This document shows positions 1 through 8,110 of a DNA stretch of 26,066 nt, piece after piece. The translations under genes were made by a program, and so were the position numbers. Every line of letters begins with the position of its first letter. Position 1 is the first letter of the stretch. The notes under the pieces are model-generated. The model did no database searches. It was not told where the DNA came from and worked only from the letters and a program-made list of their open reading frames with translations. The DNA comes from Acidobacteria bacterium UBA2999 (lineage in GTDB: Bacteria; Acidobacteriota; Vicinamibacteria; Vicinamibacterales; UBA2999), in assembly GCA_002346475.1 (NCBI GenBank), contig DDZV01000056.1:22711-48776 (forward strand), in the 5' to 3' direction.

Positions 1-1
1 G

Positions 2-970
2 CGCTGTTTAGAATCAGTGTTCTTTCTTCCAGTGGTTGTCTTACTTGCATGTGGAAGTACCCAGCCAAATACCGATCTCGAAAAAACCCTAGAAACACCA
101 ACTATTAAAACGGAACCATCCCTCTTGCAACTTGCAACCTCAAGCAAGAATTTTGATGGGTCGAGGGCATGGGAACATCTCCGCCAACAAGTCTCCTGTG
201 GGCCGCGTCCAGCCGGATCAGTGGCACTCGCCGTATGCCGAAACTATATTGTGCAACAGTTAAGATCGCTTGGGATTCTAGTTGAAGAACAACCATTTAC
301 GGCAACTACGCCAATCGGACCAATACCGATGGTCAATGTAATTGGAAAGATCCAAGGTTCAAAAAATGATCGCCTTGGAATTGCCAGTCACTATGACACA
401 AAACGCTTTGATAATTTCCGCTTCGTGGGAGCAAATGATAGTGGTTCCAGCGTCGCTGTCCTATTAGAACTAGCCCGTGTGCTAACTGAGAGACAGAACC
501 CCTACACTATCGAACTGCTGTTTTTTGATGGCGAGGAATCTACTCTTCCCCAATGGCGTGATCCCGACAATACTTATGGAAGTCGATATTACGTACAGTC
601 TTCTCAGAAACAAGGCTCGCTCACAAGCTTGCGGACCCTTATCCTTTTAGATCTTGTTGGCGATAAGAATCTTAATTTCCGCAAAGAAGCAAACTCAACA
701 CGCTGGCTTACTGAAGTAATCTGGTCTACTGCTAAAGAACTTGGCTACCAAGCATATTTTTTAAATGAAGTAATGGCCGTCGAAGATGACCATATCCCAT
801 TTCTTAGACATGGAATTCCAGCAGTAAATATCGTTGACCTTGATTACAACGCGTGGCACACCCCAGCGGACACGCTTGAAGCTGTCAGCGAACAAAGCCT
901 CCAGATTGTCGGAGATGTTGTACTTAAAGCACTTAGCGAAATTGAACAACGACTAGCGTCAGGACGCTAA
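2..970 (+). CDS. M28-family glutaminyl-peptide cyclotransferase-like lipoprotein (5' partial)
   Basis: Zinc-dependent M28-fold enzyme, probably exported and lipid-anchored. Numbering from a GTG at 17, the motif order matches animal glutaminyl cyclases: HYDTK (125-129), ANDSG with zinc ligand Asp141, FFDGEES with Glu173/Glu174, then the family-typical YGSR, LLDLVGD with Asp212, VEDDHIPFL (255-263) and WHTPAD with His281. These fit the single-zinc glutaminyl cyclase group better than aminopeptidases. A hydrophobic stretch ending LLAC (residues 9-12) is a good lipobox. The frame stays open upstream to base 2 with an Arg codon in the first bases, so the true start and the charged n-region probably lie before the window; the GTG at 17 is unlikely to be the start. 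It converges on the next gene with 36 bases between. Cyclase versus peptidase activity cannot be settled from sequence. Confidence 0.85.
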   Translation, partial: RCLESVFFLPVVVLLACGSTQPNTDLEKTLETPTIKTEPSLLQLATSSKNFDGSRAWEHLRQQVSCGPRPAGSVALAVCRNYIVQQLRSLGILVEEQPFTATTPIGPIPMVNVIGKIQGSKNDRLGIASHYDTKRFDNFRFVGANDSGSSVAVLLELARVLTERQNPYTIELLFFDGEESTLPQWRDPDNTYGSRYYVQSSQKQGSLTSLRTLILLDLVGDKNLNFRKEANSTRWLTEVIWSTAKELGYQAYFLNEVMAVEDDHIPFLRHGIPAVNIVDLDYNAWHTPADTLEAVSEQSLQIVGDVVLKALSEIEQRLASGR

Positions 971-1006
971 GACAAGTCAAAAAAACCAACTCGAAAAACT
1001 GAAAAA

Positions 1007-3547
1007 TTAAGGCTCTTCCTCTTCAAGAAGTGTCAATAAAAGTTCTTGAGCACGTTCAAATGAGGGAGCAATCTCTAAAGCCATTAGAATTTCGTGCTTA
1101 GCTTCCTTGGGCTTTAATCCAAAAAGATAAGCTTCGGCAAGGTCCGTATGAGCTGTGGCAGGATCAACCGGACTAACTGCAAGAGCTGACCTAAAAGAAC
1201 GAACTGCAGTAGGTATATCGCCAAGCTTAAGTGCATTCCGGCCAAGCCCAGACTGGGCCTGCCCATCAAAAGGGTCAATCTCAATCACTTGTTGATAAGC
1301 AGTAACAGCCTGTATCGGATTATCAAGTGGAGCAACGAGTGAAGTCAGTTGTCTGGCAGACACAATATCTGTGTGATCAATAGCTAACAATGCCTCAAGA
1401 GCTTTGATTGCACGCTCAGAATCTTCCTGAGTTAATGCAATTTTTGCAATAGTTGCATATGGACTCTTGGGCCCTGTTGCAGTAGGTACGAGTTCTGCCG
1501 CACGCTCAAGTAGCAGAATGGCACCCTCAGCATCACCTTGCTGTTCTAAAGCTTCAGCAAGCATCATGTGTAAGGGGTAACTATCTTGATCTGCTTCAAG
1601 TAAAGCCCTTAACTGCACAATGGTTAAACCTTGCATTGGTAATGACGGGGGTTTCAGAATTAAACGTAATTGACCAAAACGGTCTTCCAAAAAATCGTCA
1701 AAACTCTTCTGCAACTGCTTCAATGTCAAACCAAGCGACTTCTCAAACGCCATCTCTGTATCGAGCCCACGTCCGTAGGCCCGTAATAAATCATGTAATT
1801 TTCTTTCTCCTACCAACTGGATAATGTGTTCGACAAATAACGATGACTCGTAATACGCGAGGGAAATTGTTTTCGGGTCACTAAATCCAGAATCTAAATC
1901 TTCAAGAGACAAGAGTGCCCCCTGGTCTAGTGCTTGAGCAAATACTAGCTCCATATCGCGATCCCACCTCTGGCGGGCACGCTTCTCTTCAAAGACTGAA
2001 ATTCCTTCAGACAACCATCGTGGTACTCGCTGATTAGACATCTGTAAGCTAATAACATGTGCAAGTTCATGCCATAGTGTCGCGCCCCAGTTGAATGTAC
2101 CTGTGGGTCTGGCCGTAGGAGAGTCCATTGTCACAACCCGGCCAAAACAAGCACCAAGGGCACCAATCATCCCTGGAAGCCCAAGGGTTCTCACTGAAAA
2201 GTCGTCATGTTTCGGAAAAATTTCAATAATGATGGAATCTTCTGGAATGAAATCGTACTGACGCATCAAAAAATCAAGCGCTTCACGTGCGAGTGGAAGA
2301 ACATGTTCTCGCATCACAACAAGCTCGTCTTGGTGTACACGCATTACTATATTCCCATCAACAATCGTTTCAAATTTATCTAGAGTGTCCAGCATCGACA
2401 ACAAGTTAAACGTGATGACATTGTAAGGATCAATTTCAAACGCTCTTTCGAGTGCATCCCTGGCATCTACCTCATCTCCGATTCGAAGAAGGTGCATGCC
2501 AAGCTCAGACCAGGCTTGAGGAATTGTTGAATTAACTGCAAGGGCTCGACGAGTAAGGACAACTGCTTCATCAAACCGGTAATTCCGTGCTGCATGTCTA
2601 CCAGCAATACGATAGACATCACCGAACAAAGGATTGATCGTCAAAATATCTTCAGCAATTTGATTGAAACGCGTAGTCCTGCCCTCAACATAATGGATTG
2701 CAGCTTGCAGAGACAGTGCCTCAAGGCTATTAGGATTAACTTTAAGAGCTCTTTGAATTATCGTGAATGCCTCAACCTGCTTGTCATCATTCAGCTCAAG
2801 TTCAGCAAGCACAAGAAGTGCAGGAACTGAATACGGGTTAATAGCCAATGCTTTGGTTACAATATCCCGTGCCGCAGGTGGATTTGACTCTGTCATTGTA
2901 CGAGCAAGGCCCACATGTGCTGGCACCCAAGAAACATCAGTAGCTAGCGCAGCCCGAAAAGACTTTCCAGCTTCTTCTTGATTAAATTTTTCAAAAAAAA
3001 GTTCTCCCCAAGCAGTATTGTTTACAACGTTGCTTGGCGCCAGCGTGTTAGCATCGCGAAACAATCTGTTCGCATGTTCAAACTGACCAAGAGCCCGCGC
3101 TGCTAAACCAGCACGGGACAAATCATAAACATTCGTTGAGTCTATTGTCTGATCAAGTACAAACGTCAGTGTACGAACAGCTTCTTCTCGACGTCCAAGA
3201 TAAACCTGTAACAATCCAAGTTGTAAAGCTGCATCACCTCCAGGCGTCACAGCAACCGCAGCACTTAACCACTCCTCAGCTCTAACATAGCGACCGCGCT
3301 CAATGTCGGCACGTCCACGCAACAAATTAGCTCGAGAATCGGTAACTGCCCGCAGTAGCAACTCTACGTCGTCATAACGTCCTTGATGCAAAGCCTGCTC
3401 GGCATCAAGAAGAGGCTGGCCTTGTTCCTGCGCCAGCACAACTTCAAAGGCACACACAAAAACTATGGCGACAATAGTTGTGATTACTGACTTGTTAAAA
3501 CAATCTGCGGAACATAAAGTCACCGGAATACGACGAAAAAAAATCAC
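1007..3547 (-). CDS. Secreted TPR-repeat protein with gluzincin (peptidase MA-like) domain
   Basis: About 846 aa. From the N-terminus: a signal peptide (hydrophobic run after Asn-Lys, ending VVLAQ), a block of TPR repeats, a metallopeptidase domain with WHELAH (His493, Glu494, His497) and WLSEG carrying the likely third zinc ligand Glu514, then more TPRs and an acidic C-terminus. This matches the peptidase MA family of HExxH proteins flanked by TPRs. I chose the GTG at 3547 because a longer frame (to 3643) would run into the upstream zinc-ribbon gene, and because an AGGA lies at that gene's stop, 14 bases before this GTG. Another GTG at 3520 also keeps the signal peptide. It probably forms a two-gene unit with the zinc-ribbon gene. 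Substrate unknown; it likely acts in the periplasm or at the envelope. Confidence 0.82.
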   Translation of the reverse strand: MIFFRRIPVTLCSADCFNKSVITTIVAIVFVCAFEVVLAQEQGQPLLDAEQALHQGRYDDVELLLRAVTDSRANLLRGRADIERGRYVRAEEWLSAAVAVTPGGDAALQLGLLQVYLGRREEAVRTLTFVLDQTIDSTNVYDLSRAGLAARALGQFEHANRLFRDANTLAPSNVVNNTAWGELFFEKFNQEEAGKSFRAALATDVSWVPAHVGLARTMTESNPPAARDIVTKALAINPYSVPALLVLAELELNDDKQVEAFTIIQRALKVNPNSLEALSLQAAIHYVEGRTTRFNQIAEDILTINPLFGDVYRIAGRHAARNYRFDEAVVLTRRALAVNSTIPQAWSELGMHLLRIGDEVDARDALERAFEIDPYNVITFNLLSMLDTLDKFETIVDGNIVMRVHQDELVVMREHVLPLAREALDFLMRQYDFIPEDSIIIEIFPKHDDFSVRTLGLPGMIGALGACFGRVVTMDSPTARPTGTFNWGATLWHELAHVISLQMSNQRVPRWLSEGISVFEEKRARQRWDRDMELVFAQALDQGALLSLEDLDSGFSDPKTISLAYYESSLFVEHIIQLVGERKLHDLLRAYGRGLDTEMAFEKSLGLTLKQLQKSFDDFLEDRFGQLRLILKPPSLPMQGLTIVQLRALLEADQDSYPLHMMLAEALEQQGDAEGAILLLERAAELVPTATGPKSPYATIAKIALTQEDSERAIKALEALLAIDHTDIVSARQLTSLVAPLDNPIQAVTAYQQVIEIDPFDGQAQSGLGRNALKLGDIPTAVRSFRSALAVSPVDPATAHTDLAEAYLFGLKPKEAKHEILMALEIAPSFERAQELLLTLLEEEEP

Positions 3548-3560
3548 TGGCTTAAGTTTC

Positions 3561-3860
3561 CTATTCGTCGTCCTTGGGCAACCCTTCGAGCTCCTCAAGA
3601 AATACAAGCGCCTGGTGGGATGGAATCTCAAAACGCTTACCACAAGTTTTGCAAGTCAGATCATCGTCAATGCGAAACAAGTGATCTCTAACCTTATCAA
3701 AAAGCTTCCGATCGCGTTCGCTAGCTCCAGAAGGAACCTGGGATTTCTTTGTCCGGCGAACCCATCTAACTTGATAATCGTTAGCCCGACGACAGCGGGG
3801 ACACTGGTAGTTTGATTGGCGTTGCTCTGGTTTTTCTATAAAGAATTGTCGCTCGTCCAC
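3561..3860 (-). CDS. Small zinc-ribbon protein
   Basis: 99 aa starting at GTG 3860; an in-frame TAA lies just upstream, so no longer start is possible. Two CxxC pairs (CPRC at 20-23, CKTC at 70-73) separated by a basic and acidic helical stretch form a split treble-clef or zinc-ribbon. The C-terminus is acidic. I do not recognise a named family. It lies 13 bases ahead of the likely start of the TPR-peptidase gene, so the two are probably cotranscribed. A role in nucleic-acid or protein binding is only a guess from the fold. Confidence 0.7.
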   Translation of the reverse strand: MDERQFFIEKPEQRQSNYQCPRCRRANDYQVRWVRRTKKSQVPSGASERDRKLFDKVRDHLFRIDDDLTCKTCGKRFEIPSHQALVFLEELEGLPKDDE

Positions 3861-3887
3861 AAAAGCATCTTAGCTGATAAACTGTAA

Positions 3888-3938
3888 GCTCGCTGGGCTG
3901 TTTTTTTAATTGTTTGTAAACAGAGCTCCCCAGTGAGC
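3888..3938. repeat. Nested inverted repeat in a divergent intergenic region
   Basis: Arms 3888-3897 and 3929-3938 pair over 10 positions with one G-T wobble. An inner perfect 6-bp pair follows (3898-3903 with 3918-3923), with a 5-base one-sided bulge at 3924-3928. The loop holds a run of T on the plus strand. It lies 28 bases before the zinc-ribbon GTG, so on the minus strand it would be in that gene's 5' UTR or upstream control region. The rest of the 278-base gap (3861-4138) shows nothing I can name except the GGAG before the plus-strand gene. Confidence 0.45.
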
Positions 3939-4138
3939 AGGCTGCTTGAACCTTAACTAGACAAAGGAAAACTATTCAGGGAAAAATACATCGATAACCC
4001 TTGCACATGCTGGCTATCCGAACTTTAATCGTAATAGCACTCAACAACCTAGCTTGAAGTACTTCGTCTCAACGAGCACGCTAGAGCAAATACTTACAGG
4101 CACGATGCCGGATAAAACCGGTAGGAGCAAAAACTGAA

Positions 4139-5338
4139 TTGTCTAATGCAATAGTTTTCTATATATCAGCTCATGGATTTGGTCACGCCTCTAGAATGAT
4201 CGAAGTCATAAATGCAATCCTTGCTAAACGACCAGAGGCACGAATCGGTGTTCGAACATCAGTGCCTCGTTGGCTCTTCGACCTTACAGTAAAAGGTCAC
4301 ATCCAATATAGTCATCTTGAAACGGATACTGGTGTCGTTCAAGTCGACAGCCTGACCTTGGATGAAGCTGACAGCATACGTAGGGCTTCGAGCTTCCATG
4401 CTGACTTGGTAACACGGGCTGCAAGTGAAACACAACAACTCAGAGCAATTGATGCTGGCTTGATTGTTGGTGATATCCCACCACTCGCATTTGCTGTCGC
4501 TGCATCTGCAGGCTTACCTTCAATAGCTATTGGAAACTTCACATGGGACTGGATTTATTCGGACTACCCTAGGATTCGACTTGCTCCGTCACTTCTTCCA
4601 ACGATACAAGGTGCTTATGCAAAAGCAACAATGGCATTAAAGCTCCCAATGTCAGAAGGTTTCAACGAAATTACAAATGTGAAAGACATTCCATTTATTG
4701 CACGCCATGCAACAAAGTCACGCAAAGAAGTCTGCAGCGCTTTAAAGCTGCCAGCTACAAAACCGCTAGTCTTGATGTCCTTTGGCGGCTACGGCTTGCC
4801 TTCGCTCGATACGAGTGTCCTGACCAAACTAAAAAAATATACAGTAGTAACGGTTACGAACATACCGCTTGGGCGAACGAAACAAGAGACAAAATCTCCC
4901 CGGAAAAAACGCGCCTTAGTAACTCTTGATGAACAGGCTATCTATGACTCAGGCGTGCGTTATGAAGACCTCGTAGCAGCCTCTGAAGTGGTCGTTACAA
5001 AACCTGGTTACGGTATCATTGCTGAATGTATCGCAAATGACACGGCTGTTCTCTACACATCACGAGGTCACTTCCCAGAGTACGATGTCTTAACATCTGA
5101 AATGCCCAAGTACATTCGATCTGCTTTTATGAATCATGATGACCTCTTCGCTGGGAAATGGGAATCGCATCTCGACTCTCTCCTAGCACAAAAAAAACCA
5201 AAGAAAAGCCCTAAAACAAATGGTGCTGAAGTTACTGCTGACATCCTACTAAGCACAGTGGACAATCCGCCAAAGTCACCAAGAAGGAAGCGAGGGCGTG
5301 CTAAAAAGGCTAAGACAAAAAAGTCTCAGAAAAAGTAA
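4139..5338 (+). CDS. GT-B glycosyltransferase-like protein (arabinokinase N-domain type)
   Basis: 399 aa. The N-terminal HGFGHASR (12-19) and the C-terminal segment KPGYGIIAE followed by SRGHFPEYDVL match the bacterial MurG-like GT-B proteins related to the N-terminal domain of plant L-arabinokinase. The GHMP kinase half of that plant enzyme is absent here. The last ~45 residues are extremely Lys/Arg/Pro-rich (from about 350) and look like a disordered basic tail. Start is TTG at 4139 with AGGAG at 4123-4127. It converges on the methyltransferase gene with only 13 bases between. Sugar donor and acceptor are unknown; cytoplasmic by absence of a signal peptide or membrane segments. Confidence 0.75.
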   Translation: MSNAIVFYISAHGFGHASRMIEVINAILAKRPEARIGVRTSVPRWLFDLTVKGHIQYSHLETDTGVVQVDSLTLDEADSIRRASSFHADLVTRAASETQQLRAIDAGLIVGDIPPLAFAVAASAGLPSIAIGNFTWDWIYSDYPRIRLAPSLLPTIQGAYAKATMALKLPMSEGFNEITNVKDIPFIARHATKSRKEVCSALKLPATKPLVLMSFGGYGLPSLDTSVLTKLKKYTVVTVTNIPLGRTKQETKSPRKKRALVTLDEQAIYDSGVRYEDLVAASEVVVTKPGYGIIAECIANDTAVLYTSRGHFPEYDVLTSEMPKYIRSAFMNHDDLFAGKWESHLDSLLAQKKPKKSPKTNGAEVTADILLSTVDNPPKSPRRKRGRAKKAKTKKSQKK

Positions 5339-5351
5339 CAGTATTAAAAAT

Positions 5352-6038
5352 TTAGTCCTTAATACAGGTTACTAGAGACCAGATACGAGGAAAGTTTACT
5401 CGATGAATCGATAAAGGCTGGAGGTCCGCCTGGGCAAGAAATCCGGGGAGATCAAGATCTGATTTAAATCCAATATGAATTGTTAACGGAGAAATTACTC
5501 TTTCCACACGCGCAAGGATAGAGTTTGAACTTCGAAAATGATTAAGTAGAACGATCTTCCCTCCGCGAGTACAGACACGTCTCATTTCATGTACTACCCG
5601 GATAGGATCAGGAACAACACTCATGACGTAAGGAGCATAGACAACATCAAACGACTCATCTGGAAATTTTAGTTTGGCAGCATCCATCTCTAACAATCGA
5701 ATATTCTGAAGTCCCTTACGAGCTACACGCTCACGTGCTTTCTCAAGCATTGAACCTGAAAGATCGATGCCTGTAACATGACAATCTTTGGGATAAAGCG
5801 AAGCATTAATTCCTGTACCAACACCAACTTCAAGGACTCGATCCCCTTTTTGAATCTCTATTCGTTCAATAGCGTGGAGACGGCCTGGATGCAATGTAGG
5901 ACCAAATGTTAAATCGTAAAATTTTGCGATTTTTTCGTAGACACGCTCTACAGAATCATTGTCAACGGCCGTTACTGACAAAGCCCGAGTCGCAATATCT
6001 GAGTTAAAGTTGTCGTCTTCACGTTGAAGTAAAGCCAC
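5352..6038 (-). CDS. pmtA: SAM-dependent methyltransferase, phosphatidylethanolamine N-methyltransferase (PmtA) type
   Basis: 228 aa class I methyltransferase. It shows YDLTFGPTLHPGR near residue 42, SAM motif I LEVGVGTG, the acidic ribose-binding GIDLS, motif DAAKLKFPDESFDVV and the post-motif NHFRS. The HPGR entry and the SPLTIHIGFKSDLDL segment resemble Rhodobacter-type PmtA enzymes, which methylate phosphatidylethanolamine stepwise toward phosphatidylcholine on the inner membrane face. The start is GTG at 6038, decided by an excellent GGAGGT (6043-6048) 4 bases upstream. A -10-like TAGAAT at 6061-6066 may place the promoter close to the start. Phospholipid specificity is inferred from similarity only; a quinone or other small-molecule methyltransferase is the alternative. 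Confidence 0.75.
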   Translation of the reverse strand: MALLQREDDNFNSDIATRALSVTAVDNDSVERVYEKIAKFYDLTFGPTLHPGRLHAIERIEIQKGDRVLEVGVGTGINASLYPKDCHVTGIDLSGSMLEKARERVARKGLQNIRLLEMDAAKLKFPDESFDVVYAPYVMSVVPDPIRVVHEMRRVCTRGGKIVLLNHFRSSNSILARVERVISPLTIHIGFKSDLDLPGFLAQADLQPLSIHRVNFPRIWSLVTCIKD

Positions 6039-6124
6039 GCAGACCTCCGAACCAGTCGCTATTCTAATACTAGAACCTTCACATACAAAAACTTTCAGAC
6101 TATAGCTTTTAAACTGCCTTGGAA

Positions 6125-6176
6125 CAAAGCCTTTATATAAGAACTAGCTCTATTAGTGAGTAAATTAAAGGCTTTG
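6125..6176. repeat. 11-bp perfect inverted repeat downstream of the homocysteine methyltransferase gene
   Basis: Arms 6125-6135 (CAAAGCCTTTA) and 6166-6176 are exact reverse complements around a 30-base loop that itself can form a short ACTA/TAGT stem. It begins 41 bases after the minus-strand stop at 6218, where a 3'-end hairpin is expected. There is no T-run after it, so I do not call it an intrinsic terminator. Confidence 0.4.
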
Positions 6177-6217
6177 CCTAGACCCTTGCACCTGAAAACC
6201 TGCTAAGAAAACCCTAA

Positions 6218-8074
6218 TCAGCGAATAGCTTCCATCACCTCAAGAGCCGAATCAATTTCGGAAGACGGCATTGCCACATGGATGCCTTGGGCTAAATCCT
6301 TAAAGGATCGTGCTAACTCAGAAGCAATAGCAACACCTTCAGCTGCTGCTGCTTTAGTATTCCTTGTTTTTCTCATCCGTTCTAAGACTTCGTTGGGTAC
6401 TTTTACACCAGGCACTTCATTCGCCATAAACTCTGCATTGAGTACGCTCTCAAAAAGCCATAGCCCAACCATAATTGGCAGGCCAAAACTTTCTACCTCT
6501 TTTAAAAAAAATTCAACACTCGATACGTCAAATACCGGCTTCGTAATAGCAAATTCAGCACCAGCTTCTACTTTATAAGCAAAGCGACGAAGCTCAGCCT
6601 GAAGGCTTTCTGCTCCAGGGTTAACCATGACACCAATGTGAAACGTAGTCGGCTGGCTGATAGCTTGACCTCCAACGTCTAAACCTTGATTCAAACTTGT
6701 AACAATATTTGTTAGGCCAATTGAGTCAGCATCAAATACAGCTGTTGCATCAGGGTAATCACCAACGCTTCGTGCATCACCAGTTACGAGCAACATGTTT
6801 CGCACACCCATCGCATGAGCACCAAGCATGTCAGACTGCATTCCTAGAATGTTTCGATCGCGGCAAGAGTACTGGAGGATTGTCTCAATGCCTGCCTGTT
6901 GCTGAACAAGCACTGCCAACGAGAGCGGGCTCATTCTCGTGCCGTGAGAAACGTCAGGGATGGTAATGACGTCAACCCCCTTTGACTTAAGCACCTTTGC
7001 ACGTTCAATGGTCTTGTTATAAAGATGGCCATTCGGCGGTAACAATGAAACAGCTGTTGTAAAACGGCCCTCGGCAAGATTACGTCCAAGCTCTGATTTT
7101 TGAACCTGCGTAACTACTGCTTTCGCATCGTACGCCGTGTCAATAACTGGTGCAGCAATCTTCTCAGAACGCTCAACATTGACCACTCCACGTATTACAG
7201 CTGGTGCAAGTGTTTGCATAACAGCTCTCATCTGACGAATATGTTCTGGGGTTGAACCACAGCATCCGCCCACAAGTCTCACGCGCTGTTGTACAAAACG
7301 TCTAGCATACGAAGCCATGTATTCAGGCGAAGACAAATAAATATTTCTCCCCTCAATATCACGTGGTCTGCCTGCATTAGGTTGCGCCGAGAGTCTGGCC
7401 CCTGTAGCTAATGCCATACGTTGAATTGTTTCAAGCATTGGGGCTGGACCAATACTGCAATTAACACCAACAACATCAGCCCCACTCGCATCAAGTGCAG
7501 GTGCAAAATTTTCTGGAGGTGTGCCATCAAGTGTGTTGCCATCCTCTTCGATTGTCATCTGGGCTACAATCGGAAGATCAGAAACAGATCTGAGAGCACT
7601 AATTGCCGCATTGAGTTCACGTAAATCTCTAAAAGTTTCAAGAATAAATAGATCTACGCCACCCTCTGCTAATGCCTGAGCTTGTTCACAAAAGTACGTT
7701 TCAGCTTCGTCTATGCCAGTCTTTCCCCAAGGTTCAATTCGAATACCCAAAGGTCCAATAGCACCAGCTAAATAAGCTTTATCCTTAACGACTTCTCGGG
7801 CTAGGCTGGCCCCTTGTAAATTAATATTGTGAACTTGATCGGCAAGACCAAACGATCTCAACTTGATACGATTTGCACCAAAAGTATTTGTCTCAATAAC
7901 CTCAGCGCCGGCACGTACATAATCGTCGTGCACTTTAGCAACAACATTTGGTTCTGTTGTATTTAAAGCATCAAAACAGCGGTTAATGAAAACTCCCTTG
8001 GCATAGAGCATCGTGCCCATTGCACCGTCGCACACCAGCACCCGCTCATCGAGAGCCTCAAGAAAAGACTTCAC
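6218..8074 (-). CDS. Bifunctional homocysteine S-methyltransferase / methylenetetrahydrofolate reductase
   Basis: 618 aa, the usual size of the Bacillus YitJ-type fusion. Residues ~1-290 are a Pcmt/BHMT-type domain with DGAMGT at the start, ETNTFGAN, and the zinc cysteines VGVNC (Cys206) and GGCCGS (Cys271, Cys272). Residues ~325-600 are a MetF-type MTHFR barrel with VTGDAR and a conserved NPGA segment. The first half moves a methyl group to homocysteine to give methionine; the second reduces 5,10-methylene-THF to 5-methyl-THF. GTG at 8074 is forced by a TGA three codons upstream. It is divergent from the kinase gene with only 36 bases between starts, so the promoters must overlap or lie in the opposing gene. 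The donor for the first domain cannot be read from sequence. Confidence 0.92.
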   Translation of the reverse strand: MKSFLEALDERVLVCDGAMGTMLYAKGVFINRCFDALNTTEPNVVAKVHDDYVRAGAEVIETNTFGANRIKLRSFGLADQVHNINLQGASLAREVVKDKAYLAGAIGPLGIRIEPWGKTGIDEAETYFCEQAQALAEGGVDLFILETFRDLRELNAAISALRSVSDLPIVAQMTIEEDGNTLDGTPPENFAPALDASGADVVGVNCSIGPAPMLETIQRMALATGARLSAQPNAGRPRDIEGRNIYLSSPEYMASYARRFVQQRVRLVGGCCGSTPEHIRQMRAVMQTLAPAVIRGVVNVERSEKIAAPVIDTAYDAKAVVTQVQKSELGRNLAEGRFTTAVSLLPPNGHLYNKTIERAKVLKSKGVDVITIPDVSHGTRMSPLSLAVLVQQQAGIETILQYSCRDRNILGMQSDMLGAHAMGVRNMLLVTGDARSVGDYPDATAVFDADSIGLTNIVTSLNQGLDVGGQAISQPTTFHIGVMVNPGAESLQAELRRFAYKVEAGAEFAITKPVFDVSSVEFFLKEVESFGLPIMVGLWLFESVLNAEFMANEVPGVKVPNEVLERMRKTRNTKAAAAEGVAIASELARSFKDLAQGIHVAMPSSEIDSALEVMEAIR

Positions 8075-8110
8075 AATAAACCATCATAACACCTGTAAAA
8101 TTAACGTACT

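Noticed and set aside
3548..3643. Longer N-terminus for the TPR-peptidase
   Set aside because: It overlaps the zinc-ribbon gene and puts ~30 basic residues before the signal peptide.
3861..4138. Known structural RNA such as 6S RNA or SRP RNA
   Set aside because: I found none of the conserved sequence landmarks; only one local hairpin is visible.
6125..6176. Intrinsic terminator of the homocysteine methyltransferase gene
   Set aside because: Arms are AT-rich with a 30-base loop and no T-run on the minus strand, so kept only as an inverted repeat.
8075..8110. SAM or other methionine riboswitch before the homocysteine methyltransferase
   Set aside because: Only 36 bases separate the divergent starts; there is no room and no recognisable structure.
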